A stretch of DNA of 38,682 nt, from assembly GCF_028705895.1 (NCBI RefSeq), contig NZ_JAQWCQ010000034.1:1-38682 (forward strand), read 5' to 3'. Shown here in pieces: positions 26,522 through 34,014 of the stretch. This DNA is from Massilibacteroides sp. GTDB lineage: Bacteria > Bacteroidota > Bacteroidia > Bacteroidales > Tannerellaceae. The translations under genes and the position numbers were made by a program. Within the stretch, counting starts at the first letter, position 1; every line of letters starts with the position of its first letter. The notes beneath the pieces were generated by a model. That model saw only the letters and a program-made list of their open reading frames with translations, was not told the origin of the DNA and made no database searches.

Positions 26522-27733
26522 ATGGCTCTAGAAAAAACATGGAGATGGTTCGGCCGGAAAGACACAGTTTCTCTGGCTGAACTCAAACAGATGGGTGTTG
26601 AGGGGGTAGTCACTGCTCTGCATGATATTCCCCCAGGTGAAGTCTGGCCTGTTGAAGAAATCAGGAAAGTCAGACAAGAAATTGAGTCTTACGGTATGCG
26701 TTGGAGTGTTGTAGAAAGTCTGCCTGTCTCGGAAGGGATCAAGATTTGTTCGGCCGATCGTCCAAAACTAATTGCGAACTACATAGCGTCTCTGCGCAAT
26801 CTGGCAAAGGAAGGTGTTGATACGGTTTGTTATAATTTCATGCCTGTTCTGGATTGGGCTCGTACCGATCTGCATTATAAAGAGGCCAAAGGTGGAGAAT
26901 CGATGTTGTTCGACTATCCAACTTTTGCGGCTTTTGATATTTTCTTGTTGAAACGGGAAAATGCTGAAAAAGAGTATCCCGATTCTATTATAGAAAAGGC
27001 CAAACGACTCCTTGACAAGATGTCGCCTGAACAACAGGAAGAACTGGCTCATAATATAATTGTTGTGACACAAGCTTTTATTCATGGTGTATTAGGAGAC
27101 GACAGCACAAATTATATCGAACGTTTCCGGTCGTATCTGAATACGTACAAAGAAATCAACAGCGACAAGCTACGCGAGCATTTAGTTCGTTTCCTTCAGG
27201 ATGTTGTTCCCGTTGCAGAAGAAGAGGGTATAAACCTCTGTATTCATCCGGATGACCCTCCTTTTCCATTACTTGGATTACCGCGCATTGCCAGCACACA
27301 GGAAGACTTTCGCTGGATATTACAACAGGTAGATTCTGTGGCTAACGGAGTAACTTTTTGTACAGGTTCTCTCTCCGGTTGTCGGAATAATGACATAGTT
27401 GCTATGGTAAAAGAGTTTGCACCTCGTATTCATTTTGTACATTTGCGGAATACGGCTCATCTGGAATACGGTAGTTTCTACGAATCCGGGCATTTAACGG
27501 GGGATGTGGATATATTTACCGTTGTGAAAGTTTTGCTGGAAGAACAGATAAGACGAAAAAAAGAAGGACGCAAAGATATTCGTATGCCTTTCCGTCCGGA
27601 TCACGGTATTCGTATTCTGGATGATTACAATCGGAAAGCAAATCCCGGTTACCCGTTAGTCGGGCGTTTGAAAGGTCTTGCCGAAATCGACGGGCTTCAA
27701 ACGGGAATCGAGAAGATGTTGACATTAAAATAA
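26522..27733 (+). CDS. uxuA: Mannonate dehydratase
   Basis: 403 aa, the usual length. It starts MALEKTWRWFGRKDTVSLAE, matching the conserved N-terminus of UxuA. VVTALHDIPPGEVW, VCYNFMPVLDWARTD, NLCIHPDDPPFPLLGLPRI and VHLRNTAHL form the metal-binding TIM barrel. The C-terminal MPFRPDHGIRILDD contains the conserved RPDHG motif. The enzyme removes water from D-mannonate to give 2-keto-3-deoxy-D-gluconate (EC 4.2.1.8), a cytosolic step of hexuronate breakdown. It follows the SDR gene by 3 bp and precedes the lipoprotein oxidoreductase by 6 bp. The KDG kinase and aldolase that would complete the path are not in the window. Confidence 0.96.
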   Translation: MALEKTWRWFGRKDTVSLAELKQMGVEGVVTALHDIPPGEVWPVEEIRKVRQEIESYGMRWSVVESLPVSEGIKICSADRPKLIANYIASLRNLAKEGVDTVCYNFMPVLDWARTDLHYKEAKGGESMLFDYPTFAAFDIFLLKRENAEKEYPDSIIEKAKRLLDKMSPEQQEELAHNIIVVTQAFIHGVLGDDSTNYIERFRSYLNTYKEINSDKLREHLVRFLQDVVPVAEEEGINLCIHPDDPPFPLLGLPRIASTQEDFRWILQQVDSVANGVTFCTGSLSGCRNNDIVAMVKEFAPRIHFVHLRNTAHLEYGSFYESGHLTGDVDIFTVVKVLLEEQIRRKKEGRKDIRMPFRPDHGIRILDDYNRKANPGYPLVGRLKGLAEIDGLQTGIEKMLTLK

Positions 27734-27739
27734 ATTGAT

Positions 27740-29143
27740 ATGAAGAAATTCCTTATTGCATGTATGACTATTCTGATGGTTGGAACATCTTGTTCCCCCC
27801 AAAAAACAAACTCTACGCCTGAAGCAGCTTTCTCGGGAAAAGAAGGGGAAGTAAAGTTAATCACCCTTGATCCCGGACATTTTCATGCGGCATTGGTACA
27901 AAAATCATCTTATCCACAGGTAGCTAAGGATGTGTATGTTTATGCTCCGGAAGGAGATGACGTGCAAGAGCATTTGAAAAAGATTGCAGCCTATAATGCA
28001 CGTACAGAGTCACCTACCGAATGGAATGAGATTGTTTACACAGGCCCTGATTTCCTGCAAAAAATGCTGACAGAAAAGAAAGGCAACGTGATGGTTACCG
28101 CCGGAAACAATGGAAAGAAGACGGATTACATTAAGCAAACACTTGCTGCAGGTATAAATGTGCTCGCGGACAAACCGATGGCGATCAATTCGGCTAATTT
28201 TGAAGTATTGAAAGAATGCTTTGAGATCGCTCGGGAGAAGGGCGTCTTATTGTACGATATTATGACTGAACGTCATGAGATCACGACCATTCTTCAACGT
28301 GAGCTATCTCTTTTACCAACGGTTTACGGCACTCAATTAGCCGGCACTCCTGAAGATCCGGCTATTGTGAAGGAGAGTGTGCATCATTTCTTCAAAGTCG
28401 TTTCCGGAAATCCACTAAAACGCCCGGCCTGGTTCTTTGATGTTGAGCAACAAGGGGAAGGCATTGTGGATGTATCGACCCACTTGGTAGATATGATTCA
28501 ATGGGAGGCTTTTCCTGGCGTGATTATCGATTATAACAAGGATATTGAACTATTAGATGCCAATCGTTGGGCAACTCCGATGTCGCTTGCTGAGTTTAAG
28601 GAAGTAACGGGAGAAGACAAGTATCCTGATTTTCTTCAGAAGGATGTAAAAGGTGAAACATTAAATGTATATGCCAACGGAGATATCATCTATAAAATAA
28701 AAGGAATTCATGCGAAAGTGCTTGTTAAATGGAATTACACTTATCCTGAAGGTGGTGGTGATACGCATTTCTCAGTGATGAAAGGCAGCAAATCCAATTT
28801 GGTGATCCGTCAGGATAAAGAGCAGAACTACACTCCTGAACTATTTATTGAAACAACAGGGGTAACCGATAATGCGGCCTACGAAACCGAGCTGCAAAAA
28901 GAAATAGAAACGTTGGCAGGGAAATATCCGGGTGTAGGAATTGCTAAAATCAAAGATGGTGTGTGGCAAATACAGATACCGGCAAAATATCGCGTAGGGC
29001 ATGAAGCTCATTTCGGACAGGTTACCGAAAACTTCCTGCAATACCTGAAAGACGGCAAACTACCCGAATGGGAAGTTCCGAATATGATTACAAAATATTA
29101 TATCACGACAAAAGCATTGGAGATAGCGAAAAACAAAAAATAA
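27740..29143 (+). CDS. Lipoprotein oxidoreductase of the Gfo/Idh-like 'putative oxidoreductase C' family
   Basis: 467 aa. A signal peptide with lipobox GTSC (Cys18) marks it as a lipoprotein. The first strand reads VKLITLDPGHFHAALVQ (about 38-54), where a Rossmann GxGxxG would be expected; here the glycine-rich loop is replaced by DPGHFHA. NVLADKPMAIN has Asp144-Lys145-Pro146, equivalent to the EKP motif. The C-terminal half (HHFFKVVSG, GIVDVSTHLVDMIQWE) matches the putative oxidoreductase C domain (PF16490-like). It is the last gene of the operon, before a strong terminator. It may act on a sugar or aldehyde in the periplasm, but NAD binding is not assured from the sequence. Confidence 0.82.
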   Translation: MKKFLIACMTILMVGTSCSPQKTNSTPEAAFSGKEGEVKLITLDPGHFHAALVQKSSYPQVAKDVYVYAPEGDDVQEHLKKIAAYNARTESPTEWNEIVYTGPDFLQKMLTEKKGNVMVTAGNNGKKTDYIKQTLAAGINVLADKPMAINSANFEVLKECFEIAREKGVLLYDIMTERHEITTILQRELSLLPTVYGTQLAGTPEDPAIVKESVHHFFKVVSGNPLKRPAWFFDVEQQGEGIVDVSTHLVDMIQWEAFPGVIIDYNKDIELLDANRWATPMSLAEFKEVTGEDKYPDFLQKDVKGETLNVYANGDIIYKIKGIHAKVLVKWNYTYPEGGGDTHFSVMKGSKSNLVIRQDKEQNYTPELFIETTGVTDNAAYETELQKEIETLAGKYPGVGIAKIKDGVWQIQIPAKYRVGHEAHFGQVTENFLQYLKDGKLPEWEVPNMITKYYITTKALEIAKNKK

Positions 29144-29145
29144 AC

Positions 29146-29179
29146 AAAAAAGCCTTGAGAAACACCCCAAGGCTTTTTT
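29146..29179. terminator. Bidirectional Rho-independent terminator
   Basis: AAAAAAGCCTTG (29146-29157) pairs perfectly over 12 bp with CAAGGCTTTTTT (29168-29179) around a 10-nt loop. The T6 run ends the rightward operon (stop at 29143) and the A6 run gives the same on the minus strand for the leftward RNase gene (stop at 29181). Confidence 0.93.
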
Positions 29180-29180
29180 A

Positions 29181-30752
29181 TTATTTCAGATCCGTTTCTT
29201 CATTCATGTCTAACTCGTTTTTATCGGAATCATAGAAACGATATTCTAAAAACGCCAGACTCTGATCCGGAATGATTTTCATATTGAAAGAGTACTTAAA
29301 TTTCCACTTCCAACTCAAAGGGTAAAATCCCTTGTTTAAAAACGCTGCGATGTACGGATGTACGTGCAGGACGAATTTCTTCATGTGATGTTTGTTTACC
29401 AAACAATCTATTTTACCTTCCAGACTATCCGTAAACAGAATTGAAGGCTTGGACGTTCCCGTACCAAAACAGGTAGGGCATTGCTCCGTTGTCTTTACGT
29501 CCATCTCGGGACGTACCCGCTGACGGGTAATTTGCATCAAACCAAATTTACTTAACGGTAGGATATTATGCTTGGCACGATCTGTAGCCATAACCGAAGT
29601 CATATGTTCGAATAATTTCTGCCGGTTAGCAGGTTCTCCCATATCAATAAAGTCGATCACAATAATTCCTCCTAAATCACGAAGACGGAGCTGACGGGCT
29701 ATTTCATCCGCCGCAGCCGTGTTAACATCGATTGCGGTCTTCTCCTGAGCATCACTGCCTTTGGAACGATTACCGCTATTTACATCGATCACGTGCATCG
29801 CCTCTGTGTGTTCGATAATAAGATAGGCTCCACTCTTATACGTAACAGTACGTCCAAATAAGGACTTGATCTGTTTTGTGATTGCAAAATTATCAAAGAT
29901 CGGAATTTCACCTGAATATAGCTGGACGATGTTTTCACGTCCGGGAGCTATCAACGTAACGTAGTCTTTCAGGTTATTATAGACGTCTTTGTCATTTACA
30001 TAAATATTCTGAAACGATGGATTAAAAATGTCTCTCAGCAACGCAACCGAGCGCGCTGTTTCTTCATAAATAATGCTTGGAGCTTTTACTTTGCTCACTT
30101 TCGGGATATTGTCTTCCCATCGTTTCAATAATGTCTTTAATTCATGATCAAGTTCGGCAACACGCTTGCCTTCTGATGAGGTACGTACAATGACACTAAA
30201 GTTCTTCGGTTTAATGCTTTGTATCAATTGTCGCAATCGTGCGCGCTCTTCGTTAGACTTGATTTTTGTGGAAACCGATACCTTATCTGCAAAAGGAATC
30301 AAGACAATGTATCTTCCGGCAAAAGAAAGTTCGGAAGTAAGTCTTGGCCCTTTAGTAGAAATTGGCTCTTTTGCTATCTGAACCAATACTTCCTGTCCAA
30401 CTTTCAATACATCACCAATACTTCCATCTTTTTCAATTTCCGGAAGTATCTGCATCTTAGGCACAGCAACCGCCTTTTTGGGATCACCAAGAGCTTGTTT
30501 CAGATATTTTTGTTGAGTATTAAAATTCGGACCTAAATCCAGATAATGAAGAAATGCATCCTTTTTATATCCTACATCAATGAAAGCAGCGTTTAAGCCC
30601 GGCATCAGTTTCTTAACTCTACCAAGGTAAATGTCACCAACTGCGAAAGACACATTGCGGGCTTCCTTTTGTAGCTCCACCAAACTTTTGTCTTCAAGTA
30701 CGGCGATAGATACCTCTTTGGGCTGTACATCGACTACTAATTCACTAATCAC
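29181..30752 (-). CDS. rng: Ribonuclease E/G family endoribonuclease
   Basis: 523 aa. An S1 RNA-binding domain at about 37-130 begins AVGDIYLGRVKKLMPGLNAA and includes FIDVGYKKDAFLHY. The catalytic core has HVIDVNSGNR and IIVIDFIDMG, whose Asp residues bind magnesium. The Zn-link CPTC is in TTEQCPTCFGTGTSKPS. The length matches RNase G rather than the long RNase E, with no C-terminal scaffold region. It cuts single-stranded RNA during rRNA maturation and mRNA decay in the cytosol. It lies downstream of HU and the COX24-like gene in the same direction, with a 14-bp hairpin in between that overlaps a candidate promoter. Confidence 0.95.
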   Translation of the reverse strand: MISELVVDVQPKEVSIAVLEDKSLVELQKEARNVSFAVGDIYLGRVKKLMPGLNAAFIDVGYKKDAFLHYLDLGPNFNTQQKYLKQALGDPKKAVAVPKMQILPEIEKDGSIGDVLKVGQEVLVQIAKEPISTKGPRLTSELSFAGRYIVLIPFADKVSVSTKIKSNEERARLRQLIQSIKPKNFSVIVRTSSEGKRVAELDHELKTLLKRWEDNIPKVSKVKAPSIIYEETARSVALLRDIFNPSFQNIYVNDKDVYNNLKDYVTLIAPGRENIVQLYSGEIPIFDNFAITKQIKSLFGRTVTYKSGAYLIIEHTEAMHVIDVNSGNRSKGSDAQEKTAIDVNTAAADEIARQLRLRDLGGIIVIDFIDMGEPANRQKLFEHMTSVMATDRAKHNILPLSKFGLMQITRQRVRPEMDVKTTEQCPTCFGTGTSKPSILFTDSLEGKIDCLVNKHHMKKFVLHVHPYIAAFLNKGFYPLSWKWKFKYSFNMKIIPDQSLAFLEYRFYDSDKNELDMNEETDLK

Positions 30753-30791
30753 TCTATAAAAAGTTTATTATATGACCTTCCATAATACGCA

Positions 30792-30830
30792 AAGAACAAA
30801 CTTAAAAGGTCATAGATTAAGTTTGTTCTT
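30792..30830 (-). terminator. 14-bp hairpin between the COX24-like gene and rng
   Basis: 30792-30805 (AAGAACAAACTTAA) and 30817-30830 are perfectly complementary around an 11-nt loop. It lies 25 bp after the stop of the COX24-like gene and 40 bp before the rng start. The following T-run on the minus strand is short, so the hairpin may terminate, or protect or regulate the rng leader. Confidence 0.55.
30797..30804 (-). promoter_or_regulatory. Candidate -7 element for rng inside the hairpin arm
   Basis: On the minus strand this reads TAAGTTTG, matching TAnnTTTG, 45 bp before the rng start at 30752. It is embedded in the arm of the 14-bp hairpin at 30792-30830, so hairpin and promoter overlap. 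Confidence 0.4.
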
Positions 30831-30854
30831 CAGAGTTCTTTTTAACAGATAGCT

Positions 30855-30944
30855 TTATTTCTTTTTATGCCTGTTTTTTTTCAGTCTCTTTTTGCGCTTG
30901 TGCGTTGACATTTTATGTCTTTTTCTTTTTTTTCCGCTTGGCAT
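30855..30944 (-). CDS. AURKAIP1/COX24-like very small basic protein
   Basis: A 29-codon gene reading MPSGKKRKRHKMSTHKRKKR and then a second basic run ending NRHKKK; more than half of the residues are Lys or Arg. Bacteroidetes genomes carry this short protein, annotated with the AURKAIP1/COX24 domain also found in mitochondrial ribosome-associated proteins, next to HU. It is likely to bind ribosomal or other RNA. It starts 35 bp after the HU stop in the same direction, and a hairpin follows, so HU and this gene form a unit. Such genes are easily missed because of their length. Confidence 0.85.
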   Translation of the reverse strand: MPSGKKRKRHKMSTHKRKKRLKKNRHKKK

Positions 30945-30979
30945 TGCTTTTTTGTTTTAAAAATTAGACTTTATGTGAA

Positions 30980-31252
30980 TTATTTTACCTTACTCAAAAA
31001 TGTTTTTGCTGGTTTAAACGAAGGAATATTATGTTCCGGGATGATTATCGTAGTATTTTTCGAGATATTACGAGCTGTCTTTTGAGCTCTTTTCTTTACA
31101 ACGAAACTTCCGAAACCTCTTAAATATACATTATCCCCATTTGCCAACGAATCTTTTACGATCTCCATGAAAGATTCAACGCTTGCTAACACTGAATGTT
31201 TGTCAACTCCCGTGTTTTTAGAAATTTCGTTTACGATATCTGCTTTAGTCAT
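30980..31252 (-). CDS. HU/IHF-family nucleoid DNA-binding protein
   Basis: 90 aa, the standard length. It starts MTKADIVNEISKNTGVDKHS, and continues with VYLRGFGSFVVKKRAQKTAR, the conserved GFGSF and the start of the DNA-binding beta arm. The arm differs from the canonical RNP tip (here KNTTIIIPEHNIPSFKPAK), in line with Bacteroidetes HU paralogues. It binds and bends DNA as a dimer in the nucleoid. Its candidate promoter is at 31299-31306. The COX24-like gene follows. Confidence 0.96.
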   Translation of the reverse strand: MTKADIVNEISKNTGVDKHSVLASVESFMEIVKDSLANGDNVYLRGFGSFVVKKRAQKTARNISKNTTIIIPEHNIPSFKPAKTFLSKVK

Positions 31253-31298
31253 GTCTATAGATAATTAATTGATTTAAACCTATTAATTTTTTGGAATG

Positions 31299-31306
31299 CA
31301 AATATA
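31299..31306 (-). promoter_or_regulatory. Candidate -7 element for the HU gene
   Basis: On the minus strand this reads TATATTTG, matching TAnnTTTG, 47 bp before the HU start at 31252. A TTTG on the same strand at 31331-31334 could be the -33 element, with a slightly long gap of 24 bp. Confidence 0.5.
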
Positions 31307-31474
31307 TAGCTTTTTTCCATAGCGATGAAACAAAAGCATCCTATTTTGATAAAAAAGATTCTACAACCGGTTCTGAATCCGATAGTTTGCCTTATTATAT
31401 ATTAATGTATAGTGTTGAAAACCGTATAAAGTCATTAGTTCGCCTTAGGCATTGTTTCGTATTCTATTAGTTTA

Positions 31475-31482
31475 TAGTTTTG
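31475..31482 (+). promoter_or_regulatory. Candidate -7 element for the acyltransferase gene
   Basis: TAGTTTTG matches TAnnTTTG, 25 bp before the ATG at 31508. A TTGTTT at 31452-31457 is at a reasonable distance to be the -33 element. Confidence 0.5.
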
Positions 31483-31507
31483 CGTCATAATTATTCGATT
31501 ATATAAT

Positions 31508-32239
31508 ATGCAAAAAATAATATCATACCCACTTTCAGCCATTTACTATTTAATGCTTGGCTGCACTTTAGTTATATTTCATCCAATTCAATGGTTATGC
31601 TTTAATCTGTTCGGTTATCAGGCACATAAAAAAAGCGTGGATGCACTCTGCTTCTTTCTTGTTCTCAATACCTATATTCTAGGAACCAGATATAAGATTG
31701 AAAATTTAGAGAAACTGCCAACAGAAGGTCCGCTAATTATAGCGGCTAACCACCAGAGCTTTTATGACATCACTACTATTGGTTGGTTTCTGCGCAAAGT
31801 ACATGTTAAATATATCAGTAAAATTGAATTAGGGAAAGGCATTCCAAGCGTTTCCTACAATCTGAATCATGGAGGATCAGTCCTGATTAACAGAAAAGAC
31901 CCCAAACAATCCATTACAGCGGTAAAGCAGATGGCAGAATATATCGAACAGAACAAACGTTCAGCCGTCATATTTCCGGAAGGAACAAGAAGCACCACAG
32001 GCGCACCGCGACCTTTTGCCGAAAGCGGATTAAAAGTTCTCTGTAAATACGCACCCTCAGCAAAAATGATTCCGGTCACAATAAATAATTCGTGGAAAAT
32101 GACCAGATGGGGAAATTTCCCGTTAGGATTAGGAAATAAAATATGCCTTACGATTCACAATCCAATTTCTATAAAAGACACATCTTTCGACGAAATTTTT
32201 GATAAGACACAAAAAGCGGTTATCGGGAGCATTAGGTAA
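31508..32239 (+). CDS. plsC: 1-acyl-sn-glycerol-3-phosphate acyltransferase (PlsC family)
   Basis: 243 aa. Two N-terminal hydrophobic stretches (about 10-35 and 43-58) anchor it to the inner membrane. The acyltransferase block I, NHQSFYD (His82 to Asp87, HX4D), is followed by block II around VLINRKDPK and block III FPEGTRSTTG; block IV reads MIPVTI. The enzyme transfers an acyl chain to lysophosphatidic acid to form phosphatidic acid, the precursor of membrane lipids. It is a single gene with its own promoter, and 137 bp separate it from the ABC-F gene. Confidence 0.92.
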   Translation: MQKIISYPLSAIYYLMLGCTLVIFHPIQWLCFNLFGYQAHKKSVDALCFFLVLNTYILGTRYKIENLEKLPTEGPLIIAANHQSFYDITTIGWFLRKVHVKYISKIELGKGIPSVSYNLNHGGSVLINRKDPKQSITAVKQMAEYIEQNKRSAVIFPEGTRSTTGAPRPFAESGLKVLCKYAPSAKMIPVTINNSWKMTRWGNFPLGLGNKICLTIHNPISIKDTSFDEIFDKTQKAVIGSIR

Positions 32240-32346
32240 AATGTATAAATTGGATAAGAGCAACGTCTTCCGATAAAAACGGCAAAAAGCTAAAATACTT
32301 TTTTATTTAGAAAACACGTTACTCTGAGAAAAATAAAAAAAAGGAC

Positions 32347-32354
32347 TACTTTTG
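32347..32354 (+). promoter_or_regulatory. Candidate -7 element for the ABC-F gene
   Basis: TACTTTTG matches TAnnTTTG and lies 22 bp before the ATG at 32377, leaving a short leader. No clear -33 TTTG was found. Confidence 0.5.
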
Positions 32355-32376
32355 CCGTTCTTTTAGCAATACATAC

Positions 32377-34014
32377 ATGGTTTCAATAGACGGATTAACG
32401 GTTGAGTTTGGTGGGAGTACGCTTTTTGCAGATATCTCATTTGTTATTAACGAGAAAGACAGGATTGCCTTAATGGGCAAGAATGGAGCAGGAAAATCTA
32501 CTCTACTCAAGATATTAGCAGGGGTAAGAGATCCCTCCAGAGGGAAAGTGTCAGCACCAAAGGATACGGTAATTGCTTACCTGCCTCAACACTTGATGAC
32601 GGAAGATGGACGAACGGTCTTTGAGGAAACAGCTCAGGCGTTCGCCCATCTTCATGCAATGGAGGCTGAAATAGAGGAGATCAACAAAGAATTAGAGACG
32701 CGTACGGACTACGATTCCGAAAGTTATTATGCTTTGATCGAACGGGTTTCTACATTAAGTGAGAAATTCTATTCTATTGAAGAAATCAATTATGATGCCG
32801 ATATTGAAAAGACCTTACTTGGACTTGGATTCAAACGTAGTGATTTCACTCGTGACACAAGCGAATTCAGTGGAGGTTGGCGTATGCGTATTGAGTTGGC
32901 AAAACTTTTACTTAAGAAACCGGATGTATTATTACTAGACGAACCGACGAATCATTTAGACATTGAGTCTATCCAATGGCTGGAAGATTTTCTGATTGAT
33001 AACGGACAAGCTGTAGTAGTAATCAGTCATGACAGGGCTTTTGTAGATCGGATCACAACTCGTACTATTGAAGTAACCATGGGGCGAATCTATGATTATA
33101 AAGTAAACTATAGTTCTTATCTGCAGCTAAGACAAGAAAGACGCGAGCAACAACAAAAGGCATTTAATGAACAGCAAAAGATGATCGCGGAAACGACCGA
33201 GTTTATTGAACGGTTTAAAGGGACTTACTCAAAAACGCTTCAGGTACAAAGCCGTGTAAAAATGCTTGAAAAATTAGAATTAGTAGAGGTGGATGAGGAA
33301 GATACCTCTGCACTTCGACTGAAATTTCCTCCCTCTCCCCGATCAGGAAATTATCCGGTAATTATTGAAGGTGTAGGCAAAAGTTACGACGAACATAAGA
33401 TCTTTGCAAATGCCAACCTGACCATCGAACGGGGGGATCGCATTGCTTTTGTGGGTAAAAACGGGGAAGGTAAATCTACACTCGTGAAATGCATTATGAA
33501 AGAAATTGTGCATGACGGAACTTTAACCATAGGTCATAACGTAATGATTGGCTATTTTGCGCAGAATCAAGCGTCCCTTTTGGATGAAAACTTAACGGTG
33601 TTTCAGACAATTGATGATGTAGCGAAAGGAGACATTCGGAATAAAATCCGGGATCTTTTAGGAGCATTTATGTTTGGTGGTGAAAACTCAACGAAGAAGG
33701 TTAAAGTACTTTCCGGAGGAGAACGTACACGTCTGGCTATGATCAAATTATTACTGGAACCGGTTAACCTGTTGATTCTTGATGAACCAACTAACCACTT
33801 AGATTTAAAGACAAAGGACATCTTAAAACAAGCCTTGATAGACTTTGATGGTACTTTAATCGTTGTTTCTCATGATCGTGATTTCTTAGATGGATTAGTG
33901 ACAAAAGTCTATGAGTTCGGCAACGGAAAAGTTGTTGAACATTTAGAGGGGATATACGAGTTCATGCAACGAAAAAAGATGGAGAATCTACGCGAATTGG
34001 AACGTAAGAACTAA
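32377..34014 (+). CDS. ABC-F family ATPase (translation factor type)
   Basis: 545 aa with two ABC domains in one chain and no membrane segment. Walker A motifs are GKNGAGKST (about 35-43) and GKNGEGKST in the second half. The signatures are FSGGWRMRIELAK and LSGGERTRLAMIK. Walker B motifs are LLLDEPTNHLD and LILDEPTNHLD, each with the catalytic Glu. The linker at about 245-310 is rich in Arg, Gln and Glu (QERREQQQKAFNEQQKM) and is the P-site tRNA interaction motif of ABC-F proteins. These act on the ribosome. The short C-terminus without an extension resembles the YbiT/EttA-like housekeeping group more than the resistance subfamilies, but this is not certain. Its stop overlaps that of the convergent DUF3943 gene. 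Confidence 0.93.
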   Translation: MVSIDGLTVEFGGSTLFADISFVINEKDRIALMGKNGAGKSTLLKILAGVRDPSRGKVSAPKDTVIAYLPQHLMTEDGRTVFEETAQAFAHLHAMEAEIEEINKELETRTDYDSESYYALIERVSTLSEKFYSIEEINYDADIEKTLLGLGFKRSDFTRDTSEFSGGWRMRIELAKLLLKKPDVLLLDEPTNHLDIESIQWLEDFLIDNGQAVVVISHDRAFVDRITTRTIEVTMGRIYDYKVNYSSYLQLRQERREQQQKAFNEQQKMIAETTEFIERFKGTYSKTLQVQSRVKMLEKLELVEVDEEDTSALRLKFPPSPRSGNYPVIIEGVGKSYDEHKIFANANLTIERGDRIAFVGKNGEGKSTLVKCIMKEIVHDGTLTIGHNVMIGYFAQNQASLLDENLTVFQTIDDVAKGDIRNKIRDLLGAFMFGGENSTKKVKVLSGGERTRLAMIKLLLEPVNLLILDEPTNHLDLKTKDILKQALIDFDGTLIVVSHDRDFLDGLVTKVYEFGNGKVVEHLEGIYEFMQRKKMENLRELERKN

